Of a stretch of 24,514 nt of DNA, positions 16,201-23,547 are shown one piece after another. Position 1 is the stretch's first letter. Every line of letters begins with the position of its first letter. Source of the stretch: Porphyromonadaceae bacterium UBA7572 (GTDB taxonomy: Bacteria > Bacteroidota > Bacteroidia > Bacteroidales > Muribaculaceae); the NCBI GenBank assembly GCA_002476625.1, contig DLLC01000067.1, forward strand, positions 11,361 to 35,874. Reading direction: 5' to 3'. The position numbers were made by a program, and so were the translations under genes. The notes beneath the pieces were generated by a model. The model had not been told where the DNA came from. It made no database searches and saw nothing but the letters and a program-made list of their open reading frames with translations.

Positions 16201-19186
16201 CGCCTGTCTTCAAAGCCTTAATCGTGGCGTAGTTGCGGCAGTTCTCTATGCGGCCGCCATTATAGCTGACCACACCAGCCACATAACTTCCGCCCTCTAT
16301 CTGACAGTCAGACGCGATGTTCAGGTTTTTGATCACCGCCTTGTGGCCTGTATAGATCATGAGTGCCGCCATAGCGTTTTCCATATTGGCCACATAGCCA
16401 CCATCGGCAGTGAAGCAGCGGTTCACTCTCCAGTTCTTCACTGAGTGGCCTGCGCCATCGAGTGTGCCGTTGAAGCCATAGTCCACGCCATGCACGCTAA
16501 GACCAAAGAAATCGCTGTCGCCGCCCATGTCAATGTCGTTGGCGAGTTTGAAATACACGCCGGTATAGTCGTAAAGCTGAATATCCACAGCGTTCTTCAT
16601 CTTGAGGATATCCTCTTTCGTCTTGATAAGATAAGGATTAGCCTCGGTTCCCTGTCCCTCAAATTCATCAGGCACCACTTTCAGAATGTAGATTCTGAAA
16701 TCGTTGCCAAGTGTGGCGGTAAGCGTGTCGCTCACGGCAGCTGTGGCTGTCACGGTCACATTGCCGCCGTCAAGTTTGAGGCCATGGCCAGTTGTGGCCA
16801 ATTTGCCGCCATTGTAGAACAGCCACTTCACATTATTATCCGTACACACGGTGAAGTTGCTCTTGAGGCGCTTCACCGTTTCGCCAGAAGCAAGAGTGAA
16901 TGGCACTGCCGCAAGTTTAGCCTTGTCGGTGGCCACGCCATTGGCAAGCTGTGGGTAATGCCCCTTCACAAGTGTCCACGCCGTGGCGTTGAAGCCTTCC
17001 GGTGCATTGCCTGAAATGAGTGTGGCGGTAGGTAATCCATGTTCGGTAGAGCCATTCACACACACTTGGCTATCGTAGTAAGTATGGTTGATGATGGCAG
17101 TGTCGCCCACATAAGCGCCAGCCAACTCATTGTTTTTAGCTGATGGCGAGCAGAACATCATACCAATGTTGAGACTTCCGTTAAATTCTGGAGCGTCGCT
17201 CTCGGTGGTGGTGCCTTTCTTACCCATCTCAAATTTGCCGGCAAGGCCGCCCACAATGTCGCTGGTATAGCTACGCACGATACCAGAATTGTAACAGTCG
17301 TTCACCTTCACACCGATAGCACGACCCACAATACCTCCAGTAGTGCCTGTATGGGCTTGGCTGTACGAAGCGTTCACCTGTCCGCCATTCCAGCAACGGT
17401 TGATGGTGCCCGCATAATAGTAGCCAACTATGCCACCATTGTCGCCATTGCCAAAAGCATCGGTGACAACGCCGGTGAAGTAGCAGTCGTTGATACTTGA
17501 TGTGGCGCGAGATGCCGAGCCACACACCCCCCCAGTGGCGCCTTTTGCCGCAGTGGCACTGATAGTGGCATCACTCCAAGAGAAACTAATCTCATTGTAG
17601 TTCACACCTACCACGCCACCGATAAGGCCTTCACCTTCCACTGTGCCCGAGAAGGCTGTCTGTGTCACCACGCCAGTGCCATTGTTCATTCCCACAATGC
17701 CACCTATGTAGTAAGCGTCGGAGCCGGCATAACCATCTGTCACAGTAATGCCACTCACCTTGCCATTGTTCTCTCCCACCACTACGCCAACTTTCGACTT
17801 GTTGCTGCGCACTGATGGTTTCTCGAATTTTATGTTGGAGATTTCTGCGTTCTCGCCCGTTAGTCCAAACAGACCCGCGTTAAATTCATCGCGGCGGTCT
17901 TGGGCGAGATTGCTGATGGTGTGGCCTTGGCCGTCGTAATGGCCGTTAAAAGCCACTTTTGCCACGCCAATAGGCTCGTGATTGAGCACTTCAGCCATAT
18001 TGATGTCTGCGGTCTGCTTAAAGTATGCGCCAGTGAACACATTGCCGTCGGCGTCTTTATAGGCGGCATTGTGGTTCACAGCATTGGCAAGAGCCTCCAG
18101 ATCCTGCGCATTGGCCACTATATAAGGCTCGTCGGCCGTTCCTTTTCCTTGAAGGCCGAGGCTGGAGGAGAATGGTGCAAATGCCTCTGGCACTTTTATC
18201 ACGCTCTTCACCAGCGATTCCACGATATAGCTTCTGCTGGTGCCACGCGACATTGCCCAAGCGCCAAAGCTGATGCTGTCGGCATCAAACGTGCCATTGA
18301 GCCCCGATGCCTTGAGCGTAACATCGCTGGCTGTGGTGTACTTGGTAATGCAGTAGTTGTAGAAGTTGGTCACGCCCGATGTGGCAAGCACCTGGTGAGG
18401 CATAAACACAGCGCCAGTGCTGTCCACCGTCATCACCACTTCAGAGCCACAGTTATAGAAGTTGCGCACCGCAACCTGCGTTTTACTCTCGCGTGTGTAG
18501 CAGGCTGGATAAGTGCGCACTTTCAGACTGTCGACCGTTTGCGACAGGCTATGGTCGGTGATCATTGCGTTGGCCCTATACAGTTTCGACTTACTGCTGA
18601 CGATCTGCGTGCCTTTGTATTGGCCGCTGAGCACAAAAATACCCCACGACCCAACGCTGATGTTGCCATCGGCGCTCACCGTGAACTCTATCTCCGCATC
18701 GGAGTAATACACCTTCTTGTCGAGGTCCACCAGGCAGCAATAAAGCTCGCCATACTTGTCGTCAACATAGGTGACCTGAGGCTTTACCTTGATCACGCCT
18801 GTAGATGCATTGTAAACGCCCTTGATTGCACGCTGTCCGCCAATCAAGTTGTAGATTTCCACCGAGTCGGCCGCAAATGGCGTGATTTGCACCATATAGC
18901 GGCGAGCCACAGCAAGGGGCACGCTCGTGCCATAGTCGGTGGTGTAATAGTAGCCCTTAAGGCTCGCCAGCGCAGGAGCGCGCCGCTTGGCCTTGGCCAC
19001 TTTCACACGCAGAGCAGGCTCCTCGCTTGCCGCCTGTGTGAACCCCGAAGGGCTAAGCGACTTGCTGATCACCTCTCTGTCCACCCCCAAGAGGGTTACC
19101 CCGTTGCGCACCGTTGAGCTTGCCAATGAGGCAAAAAAGCCCAGCGCCACGAGCAACGAGGTGAGGAAAGTAATAATTCTTTTCAT
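13214..19186 (-). CDS. Giant secreted GLUG-repeat surface protein
   Basis: With the start at 19186 (MKRIITFLTSLLVALGFFAS, a clear signal peptide) the protein has 1,990 residues. The frame stays open to 19267, but that extension would bury the signal peptide. Residues about 25-340 are an unrecognised beta-rich region. Three modules follow, each opening with a Gly-x-Gly-[TS] entry: GKGTADEPYIV (about 342), GQGTEANPYLI (about 845) and GDGSKTNPWRI (about 1284). Each opening leads into an array of GLUG-type repeats (pattern xGG[IVF]xG; I count about 7, 5 and 13). Each array then ends in a beta domain containing SDTLTATLG, SDTLTFTQG or TATLKAALEG. The C-terminus (VEGVNIMRTYYKDGSVSSRK) resembles the type IX secretion/sorting tails of Bacteroidota, which suggests export to the cell surface. 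GLUG repeats form beta-helical stalks in adhesin-like proteins; the ligand is unknown. It is monocistronic. Confidence 0.9.
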   Translation of the reverse strand: MKRIITFLTSLLVALGFFASLASSTVRNGVTLLGVDREVISKSLSPSGFTQAASEEPALRVKVAKAKRRAPALASLKGYYYTTDYGTSVPLAVARRYMVQITPFAADSVEIYNLIGGQRAIKGVYNASTGVIKVKPQVTYVDDKYGELYCCLVDLDKKVYYSDAEIEFTVSADGNISVGSWGIFVLSGQYKGTQIVSSKSKLYRANAMITDHSLSQTVDSLKVRTYPACYTRESKTQVAVRNFYNCGSEVVMTVDSTGAVFMPHQVLATSGVTNFYNYCITKYTTASDVTLKASGLNGTFDADSISFGAWAMSRGTSRSYIVESLVKSVIKVPEAFAPFSSSLGLQGKGTADEPYIVANAQDLEALANAVNHNAAYKDADGNVFTGAYFKQTADINMAEVLNHEPIGVAKVAFNGHYDGQGHTISNLAQDRRDEFNAGLFGLTGENAEISNIKFEKPSVRSNKSKVGVVVGENNGKVSGITVTDGYAGSDAYYIGGIVGMNNGTGVVTQTAFSGTVEGEGLIGGVVGVNYNEISFSWSDATISATAAKGATGGVCGSASRATSSINDCYFTGVVTDAFGNGDNGGIVGYYYAGTINRCWNGGQVNASYSQAHTGTTGGIVGRAIGVKVNDCYNSGIVRSYTSDIVGGLAGKFEMGKKGTTTESDAPEFNGSLNIGMMFCSPSAKNNELAGAYVGDTAIINHTYYDSQVCVNGSTEHGLPTATLISGNAPEGFNATAWTLVKGHYPQLANGVATDKAKLAAVPFTLASGETVKRLKSNFTVCTDNNVKWLFYNGGKLATTGHGLKLDGGNVTVTATAAVSDTLTATLGNDFRIYILKVVPDEFEGQGTEANPYLIKTKEDILKMKNAVDIQLYDYTGVYFKLANDIDMGGDSDFFGLSVHGVDYGFNGTLDGAGHSVKNWRVNRCFTADGGYVANMENAMAALMIYTGHKAVIKNLNIASDCQIEGGSYVAGVVSYNGGRIENCRNYATIKALKTGAAGVVAYNAEGSSVAGCYNAGSVLTGQTIAGGLVAANFGTVDNCQNDGVVGATVLTSFETDSTKLENVGGVIGVNNATVTNSLNQGYVSGGSCVGGVVGYSNARTTNQQLLSTGVVYSFSNLEKFGTVFGYYNANGTATSNCYYDYQLAGKNAGNALAVDGVDKLSTATLVSGKALKGMEAEQWSYVNGQYPVLKSFANEPAATFNRGNYILFESGDKTDSRFSVRYASQVVAQKGVTCALKRAQNFAIDGTTLNISALTEVESDTLTFTQGIYSKQYPLFATPKMLPNGDGSKTNPWRIANVADWQTVARYSKNYQASFDGEYLLLTNDLDFGGDADASLMLVDDGATRFQGHFEGNGKTIDGFVYSNDDQKTGSNKGLFGLVGENGVIENLTLGANTSIGGYWYVGGFAGLSSGTMRNCVNYATVQTIKMGFVGGFVGTANPKARFINCRNYGNITSSNGQAGGIAGSTDTDVKFDSCYNAGAIVGKYSNGGIVGSSKGSITNSVNNGTVTSSQYCSGGIAGYQNDASGVVTNCENNAKIVTKTYGAGGIIGNISKANVVRHNENYGDVESGSYGAGGIAGSTGSGAFNLLDSCVNLGYVQAQTNGAGGIVGSLGNGSDEFPALVAHNANYGKIAAVKNNAGGIAGSTGSKSNLEADVNYGDVVADYQAGGVVGNHSGNVVGCYNVGTVEARYNLGGLCGNSGSGSVIKESGNAGKVSSTGTSASTAYNVGGVMGTGKGTLTDVFNHGEVSGYKQVGGIIGLPVKYYTEVTNAYNTGAVECASVADSASCGNVFGGKGITNVTYTNTYFDRQTVDATYANDADTMALPTVAITTLNLGDTWTMVPNCYPVMGRLADNDVVKLNSAAIVLDSLDTRDRVTKSFNVGMPDGVTWTVSDNLRLCEDGSVILMNAGRGETATLKAALEGGSISREYVITLAEPSGAHELDANKEVDHVDYVTVGGLVLTQPVEGVNIMRTYYKDGSVSSRKVLIRQK

Positions 19187-19233
19187 AAGCAACTTTTTAA
19201 TAAAGTTAGTTAAATTAACACTGAAATTAGTTA

Positions 19234-19268
19234 CAAATTTAATAAAATCACATGATGATTGTGCCAAA
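19234..19268 (-). promoter_or_regulatory. Possible promoter of the giant GLUG protein gene
   Basis: On the minus strand, TAAATTTG (19241-19234) fits TAnnTTTG. The nearest TTTG (19268-19265) is 23 bases upstream, 2-4 bases longer than usual. The start near 19227 would give a leader of about 40 bases and would again exclude the longer ORF from 19267. Confidence 0.45.
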
Positions 19269-19385
19269 ATATAAAAAATAATTAAACAAACTCATACATT
19301 TTTGCGCATTTTTCGCATACCGTGAATGTGAACTGCTTCTTGTAATTATAGAAGCAATCAGTAACGTGGTGTCGAGAAAAAGCAG

Positions 19386-19393
19386 TAACTTTG
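19386..19393 (+). promoter_or_regulatory. Probable -7 element for the 518-residue secreted protein gene
   Basis: TAACTTTG followed by C, an exact -7 box. No good -33 element is present at the expected distance. The predicted start is near 19400. Confidence 0.5.
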
Positions 19394-19534
19394 CGATATA
19401 AAACTGAAAGCGCTGCAAAGCGAAAGCACAATGCGCACATCTCAATTTTAATTAATGCGAGGAATATACAGAAACATAACGCAGTATCATTCAACTATTA
19501 TTTATAAATCAATTTAAACCAAATTTTTATTACA

Positions 19535-21091
19535 ATGAAAAATTTACTTTTTTCGATTGCATTTGCTATTCTTGCAATCGCAAATGCAGCAGCTGCCACT
19601 ACCGTTGATGGCTTGCTGACAAAGCAGCCTGAGGGCACTCTCAAAACTTACGATCGAGGCGGCTATTCATATTATGTATATAACGACTATATCCGCCGAG
19701 GCGCACAGACGGGCACCATCTCTATCGTGTTTGCCGACGGTGGCGATGTGTATATGAAGGATCCGCTGGCAAAGGCTCCCACTGGCGTGTGGGTGAAAGG
19801 AACACTAAGTGCCGACGGCAAGACTATCACACTACCACTCGGTCAAGTAATTGCTCACGACACTGAGCAAAACGACGACGTGGTGCTCGGCATTCTCTCC
19901 TTTGACCCCGATGAGGAAGAAGTGACCACTGAGAAAATCACAGGCAATGTGACTTTCACTATTGATGCCAACGAGACTATCAAGCTCAACGGCACCTCAA
20001 AGTATTCTTTTTTTGGCGCAGTGTGGAAATCGTCAAAACTTTGGGCTGAATATGGCGACTATGAGTCGAAATACACTCTAAAGTCTATGGACGACGTGCC
20101 AGTAGTGGCTCCAGAAGGCTTGCAGACCGAAACCTATCGTATGAGCTGCAACTCCTATGTGAGCGGATCGAATGTGGCATATAATGTGGAGCTCGGTTTT
20201 TCAGGTAATGACGCTTACCTGAAAGGCGTCTTCTCCGACCTGCCTAATGTGTGGATTAAAGGCGTGAAGAACGGCAGCACCATCACTTTCCCCTCGGGTC
20301 AGTATCTCGCTCCCACCAACACTGGCACCACAAATTATTATATGATTGCCTGCAATCACCAGAACACTTCTGAGATTCAAGACTTCGTACTCACCTACGA
20401 CGAGAATGCCAAAGAATACACCACTCCTCAGTTCCTCGTGCTCAACACTGCTAAAAAGACGGTGTATCTGGTAGATGCGTTCGACCAGATTGTGATTAAA
20501 AAAGTGGCTGAAGGCGGCGTTTACCCCACCCCATACGAGGGCACGTTCACAGGTAGCCTTGGCGACTTCACTGTAATCGACGCAAACAATGATGGCGTGA
20601 CATGGGTTTCTAACAAGCTGAACAGCACTGCTGAATACAATTTTTCAATGAAGAACAAAGCCGACGATTGGCTGATTTCACCAAAAGTGAAACTTGAAGC
20701 CGGCAAAACCTACCTCGTGACAGTGAACGCTCGCAGTATGGCTGGCCTGCTTGAAAAGTTTGAAGTAAAGATGGGCACAGAATGTTCTGTGCCTGGTATG
20801 GCCACAGAGGTAATGCCCGTGCAGAATGTTCAAACAGAAGACTTTGCCGATTTCACTTCGCAAATAACTGCTCAAGTAGATGGTAATTATCACTTTGGCA
20901 TCCACGCCGTATCCGACGCCAACAACAACGGCCTCTACCTCAAGTCTATCAAAGTGAAGGAAGTGGAGCCTTCTGGCGTTGCTTCCATCGTGACCAATGC
21001 GCCCAAGGCAGTGAAATGCGTTGAAAACGGCCAGATAGTCATCATAATCGGCAACAAGAAATACAATGTGCAAGGTGCAGAAATCAAGTAA
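19535..21091 (+). CDS. Secreted protein with duplicated beta domain, choice-of-anchor-J-like domain and degenerate sorting tail
   Basis: A 518-residue exported protein. The signal peptide is at residues 1-21 (MKNLLFSIAF, cleavage near AAA). Two related beta domains follow: about 30-185 and about 198-325. They align through GVWVKGTLSADGKTITLPLGQ (84-104) against NVWIKGVKNGSTITFPSGQ (238-256) and through the ends TIKLNG / KTVYLVD. Residues about 335-478 resemble a choice-of-anchor J / cleaved-adhesin jelly roll: FTVIDANNDGVTW (345-357), DDWLISPKVKLEAGKTY (377-393), and GLYLKSIKV near its end. The last residues (ENGQIVIIIGNKKYNVQG) match short degraded type IX-like tails common in Bacteroidales. 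It is divergent from the giant GLUG gene and may share its regulation. A surface or extracellular role, perhaps adhesion or glycan contact, is inferred; no catalytic motif was seen. Confidence 0.88.
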   Translation: MKNLLFSIAFAILAIANAAAATTVDGLLTKQPEGTLKTYDRGGYSYYVYNDYIRRGAQTGTISIVFADGGDVYMKDPLAKAPTGVWVKGTLSADGKTITLPLGQVIAHDTEQNDDVVLGILSFDPDEEEVTTEKITGNVTFTIDANETIKLNGTSKYSFFGAVWKSSKLWAEYGDYESKYTLKSMDDVPVVAPEGLQTETYRMSCNSYVSGSNVAYNVELGFSGNDAYLKGVFSDLPNVWIKGVKNGSTITFPSGQYLAPTNTGTTNYYMIACNHQNTSEIQDFVLTYDENAKEYTTPQFLVLNTAKKTVYLVDAFDQIVIKKVAEGGVYPTPYEGTFTGSLGDFTVIDANNDGVTWVSNKLNSTAEYNFSMKNKADDWLISPKVKLEAGKTYLVTVNARSMAGLLEKFEVKMGTECSVPGMATEVMPVQNVQTEDFADFTSQITAQVDGNYHFGIHAVSDANNNGLYLKSIKVKEVEPSGVASIVTNAPKAVKCVENGQIVIIIGNKKYNVQGAEIK

Positions 21092-21121
21092 TTGACCACA
21101 CATCACATTAAACAATAATCC

Positions 21122-21164
21122 AAGGCGATGAAGTCTGAAACTCCAGATTTCACCGCCTTTTTTT
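21122..21164 (+). terminator. Rho-independent terminator after the 518-residue secreted protein gene
   Basis: AAGGCGATGAAGTCTG pairs with CAGATTTCACCGCCTT (one mismatch and one wobble in 16) around a 6-base loop. The stem runs directly into seven T. It lies 30 bases after the stop codon. Confidence 0.9.
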
Positions 21165-21219
21165 AAAAATTTATGAATCCTTACTTCTACATCCCTCCAT
21201 TTACAATGCAGACACAACC

Positions 21220-21239
21220 ATGAGAATGCGCATTCTCAT
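21220..21239. repeat. Perfect 20-base palindrome
   Basis: ATGAGAATGC followed at once by its exact reverse complement GCATTCTCAT, with no spacer. It is 11 bases past the 3' end of the minus-strand remnant and 55 bases after the secreted-protein terminator. There is no T-run on the right side for either strand to make it an ordinary terminator. A protein-binding site or a mobile-element end are possible. Confidence 0.6.
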
Positions 21240-21250
21240 AGTAAAAAAAG

Positions 21251-21755
21251 TCACCTCAATTTCACTGTGGGACAGAATGTTTTTAATATGGGGCCATAAC
21301 GCTTCATTTCGGTATTATTCATCAGCCTAGCATTATCATTTACACGATAAAACGAGCCATCAGTATCTCGGATCCAGACTTGAACATGCACCGTTCCTCT
21401 TTTAAAAGTGCGATTATCACCATTATTAGTATGGTTGTGACTCCAGTCAAAATCCAAGAACATTTTCTGCTCCACATAAACACGGGCTTGGCAAACACCT
21501 TTTGTATTCTTCCTAAAATAGATCTCTGAGGTATTTGAAAAACAAGGTAAATTCGTATGTGTGTCCTTATCACCATCCTTTTTAATCAAAGTTCCTTTAA
21601 CTCTCTGATTTAATTCAACCAACGGGTAATAAAAGTATTTCCAAAAGTAGATTCTCGAAAGTTTTGCCTAACTTTGCAGACATATTTTCTGGTCCACCTC
21701 CCACAGATTTCTGCCCATGGCTTTGACTATAAATAATAGCCAACAAAGCAGGCAT
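21251..21755 (-). pseudogene. Frameshifted remnant of an unrecognised protein
   Basis: Two protein-like minus-strand frames abut. The first starts at ATG 21755, runs 46 codons (MPALLAIIYSQSHGQKSV, GGGPENMSAKLGKTFENLL) and stops with TGA at 21615-21617. The second is open from 21667 but has no ATG. It becomes protein-like from about 21619 (NQRVKGTLIKK) and runs to 21251 (DFDWSHNHTNN, GTVHVQVW, ARLMNNTEMKRYGPIL). A +1 shift near 21617-21622 joins them into one frame of about 165 codons. The second part alone would have to begin at TTG 21622. A single indel in a once intact gene is the simplest reading; a TTG start or programmed shift is less likely. The His/Trp-rich end and small size would be compatible with a detached toxin-type C-terminal domain, but I do not recognise the family. 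The plus-strand promoter of the methyltransferase overlaps its 5' part. Confidence 0.5.
21669..21676 (+). promoter_or_regulatory. Possible -7 element for the methyltransferase gene
   Basis: TAACTTTG followed by C, an exact TAnnTTTG match 113 bases before the ATG. No clear TTTG occurs at the -33 distance. It lies inside the opposing gene remnant. Confidence 0.4.
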
Positions 21756-21788
21756 AGATGAGGCATTATATAAGAACACAACTAAACT

Positions 21789-22586
21789 ATGGCATTTTCA
21801 AACATCGAACGTCACTACAACAAACACCCAGAAGACCTACGTCTGCAGCGACGACATGGCATCGTAGAGTTTTCGGTAACCATGCATCACCTACACAGAT
21901 TTCTCAAGTCAGATCATACCATACTCGACATAGGCGCCGGTACCGGACGCTACACATCGGCATTAATGGCTGAAGGCTACTGCGTGAAAGCCATTGAACT
22001 GGTAAAACACAACATCGACGTGTTCTTAAAGCGCGAACCCACAGCCGATGTGCTCCAAGCCGACGCACGCAACCTTCCGTCCATACCAACAGCCAGCGCT
22101 GACATCACGCTCCTGCTCGGTCCCCTATACCACCTGATAGGCGACGAAGAAAAGCTCAAGGCGCTTAGCGAGGCCAAACGCGTAACTAAGCCCGGCGGAC
22201 TCATATTCGTGGCTTACCTCATGAACGAGTACAGCATCCTCACCTACTGCTTTGCCGAGGAGAGAATAGGCAAACTGATGGAGCGTGGCGTAGTCGATGA
22301 TAAATTCCATATTCAAGCCAAAGCCGATGAGCTGTACGATTATGTACGCACCGACGACATTAACCGTCTGAACAAGAAAGCAGGACTGCAACGCGTAACC
22401 ATATTTTCACCCGACGGCGCAGCCGACTATATGCGCACAAGACTCAACCAGATGAGCGAAGACACCTTCACGCGGTTCATAGAATATCAGAAGTACATAT
22501 CCGAGCGGCAGGACCTCATCGGCAGTGGCAGCCACGTAGTGGACGTGGTAAGAGTGCCTACAGCTCAACAACGCACTGAAAGATAA
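21789..22586 (+). CDS. Class I SAM-dependent methyltransferase
   Basis: A 265-residue cytosolic enzyme with the seven-strand Rossmann methyltransferase fold. SAM-binding motif I is TILDIGAGTGRYT (44-56). The acidic end of strand 2 is KAIELVKHN (67-75), the adenine-contact motif is LQADARNLP (89-97), and the strand-4 region is ITLLLGPLYHLIGD (106-119), followed by AKRVTKPGGLIFVAY (129-143). The opening ERHYNKHPEDLRLQRRHGIVEF is typical of an uncharacterised group of small-molecule-type methyltransferases in Bacteroidota and Firmicutes, where motif I follows a helical cap. The substrate cannot be told from sequence. A -7 box 113 bases upstream fits its own promoter. The stop is followed within 100 bases by an unrelated A+T-rich frame, with no hairpin terminator visible between. 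Confidence 0.9.
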   Translation: MAFSNIERHYNKHPEDLRLQRRHGIVEFSVTMHHLHRFLKSDHTILDIGAGTGRYTSALMAEGYCVKAIELVKHNIDVFLKREPTADVLQADARNLPSIPTASADITLLLGPLYHLIGDEEKLKALSEAKRVTKPGGLIFVAYLMNEYSILTYCFAEERIGKLMERGVVDDKFHIQAKADELYDYVRTDDINRLNKKAGLQRVTIFSPDGAADYMRTRLNQMSEDTFTRFIEYQKYISERQDLIGSGSHVVDVVRVPTAQQRTER

Positions 22587-22675
22587 TAAAAAATAGAAAT
22601 TTCGCAGGAACTGAAGAAGTATACTTTTATAGAATTTTAAAAAAATCGAATATAAAATCTCTTTGGAATCTGCGT

Positions 22676-23176
22676 GTGGAAAATCACTCACTACTATTGA
22701 TTGTGAAGCATAAGAATGCAGCTGGAATTGTAGAACTTTCCACAAACTACTCCTGGAATGGAAGTAAAGAGCACCTTACAGTGAACACAAGCAAGGGTAT
22801 CTTCGAATTAGACCAAATAGAAAAACTCAAATGGGAAAGCAAGCCGAAAAGCATAGCAGGAGTGCCATTAGAAAAGATTTTCCATCAGCAAACAATCGAG
22901 AAAAACTTAGTTGAGCGCAACAACATCGTTCCCACACTGCAAAACAATCAAATCTATACTCAAGGATACTTTGACGCAATCAAAAACTTTATTGATCGAG
23001 TAGAAAACAAATATGACGCCGAAATAACCACAATAGAAAATATTATTTATAACACTACCAGCAAAAAAGGTGTTAACGTTTGCAACGTGAAAGAGAGAAA
23101 AGGTCGACCAGATCGCACCCTCAAGCGCGCAAAAGCCCGCGCGCGCTATCGCAACGAACGATGGGGCTGTAAATAA
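22676..23176 (+). CDS. Hypothetical protein, non-ATG or truncated frame
   Basis: The frame is open from 22580 (just past the methyltransferase stop, in another phase) to 23176 and contains no ATG at all. The earliest usual alternative start is GTG at 22676 (166 residues). Residues upstream of it (EEVYFYRILKK, IKSLWNL) look as protein-like as those after it (LLLIVKHKNAAGIVELS), so the gene may have lost its 5' end. The protein is polar, with WNGSKEHLTV and FELDQIEKLKW, a middle rich in Asn/Ile, and a basic C-terminus (GRPDRTLKRAKARARYRNERW) that could bind nucleic acid. I do not recognise the family. Base composition is clearly more A+T-rich than the operons to the left, suggesting transfer. 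A 51-codon ORF starts 10 bases after its stop. It may be a decayed gene. Confidence 0.45.
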   Translation: MENHSLLLIVKHKNAAGIVELSTNYSWNGSKEHLTVNTSKGIFELDQIEKLKWESKPKSIAGVPLEKIFHQQTIEKNLVERNNIVPTLQNNQIYTQGYFDAIKNFIDRVENKYDAEITTIENIIYNTTSKKGVNVCNVKERKGRPDRTLKRAKARARYRNERWGCK

Positions 23177-23186
23177 AAATAAAACT

Positions 23187-23342
23187 ATGGCAAAAGTAGA
23201 CAAAAAAAATGAGAGCGCAAAAAGCGCTGAAGTATCAAAAGACGTGCGAGCAACAATTTGCGAAGAAGCGATGAGGCGTGAAGCTGGCAAAAGAGCTGCC
23301 ACACCAACCACCACCGCCAACTCGAAACTTACAGAATATTAG
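23187..23342 (+). CDS. Small hypothetical ORF, 51 codons
   Basis: ATG at 23187, stop TAG at 23340-23342, 51 residues. It begins 10 bases after the preceding frame. The product is charged and Ala-rich (MAKVDKKNESAKSAEVSKDV, EEAMRREAGKRAA) with a Thr-rich end. After the TAG the same phase stays open for another 54 codons or so to a TAA near 23505 (TTYANINPKKRQYS, YEIIQKRQHL), so the TAG may interrupt a longer gene. No domain is recognised. It is supported only by spacing, an ATG and composition. Confidence 0.35.
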   Translation: MAKVDKKNESAKSAEVSKDVRATICEEAMRREAGKRAATPTTTANSKLTEY

Positions 23343-23484
23343 ACCACATACGCCAACATCAACCCCAAAAAGCGACAGTACTCAACTATATCGAAATTCT
23401 ATGAAATCATACAAAAACGTCAGCACTTACATTCGCAAGTAAAAGACATATCCACTACACATTGTACCCAAGTAAACTATAAAC

Positions 23485-23515
23485 ATTGTAATTTGTGTGT
23501 TTTTTTATAACTTTG
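23485..23515 (+). promoter_or_regulatory. Promoter of the SH3b membrane protein gene
   Basis: ATTG (23485-23488), 19 bases, TAACTTTG (23508-23515): a good Bacteroidota promoter. The predicted start near 23522 gives a leader of about 26 bases. Confidence 0.7.
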
Positions 23516-23547
23516 AGAAGAAAATGTTAAAATAATTATTCATAAAA

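Larger units (their letters stand above)
19187..19534. other. 348-base divergent intergenic region between two secreted-protein genes
   Basis: A+T-rich, with no credible gene (short frames here have no motifs and overlap promoters). It holds one -7 box facing each way, at 19234-19241 (minus) and 19386-19393 (plus). The plus transcript would have a leader of about 135 bases containing short GAAAGC/GCTGCAAAGC stretches, but no strong hairpin is visible. Confidence 0.6.

Noticed and set aside
13900..17800. Dense short repeats resembling a CRISPR or satellite array
   Set aside because: Spacing follows codon-phase GLUG repeats in one continuous protein frame; repeats are degenerate and there are no unique spacers of constant length.
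17900..19117. 405-codon plus-strand ORF opposite the giant GLUG gene
   Set aside because: Long antisense frames are expected opposite G+C-rich codons of a repeat protein; it has no signal, domain or promoter.
19187..19267. N-terminal extension of the giant protein (27 residues, ATG at 19267)
   Set aside because: It would bury the signal peptide that starts at 19186 and overlaps a probable -7 box.
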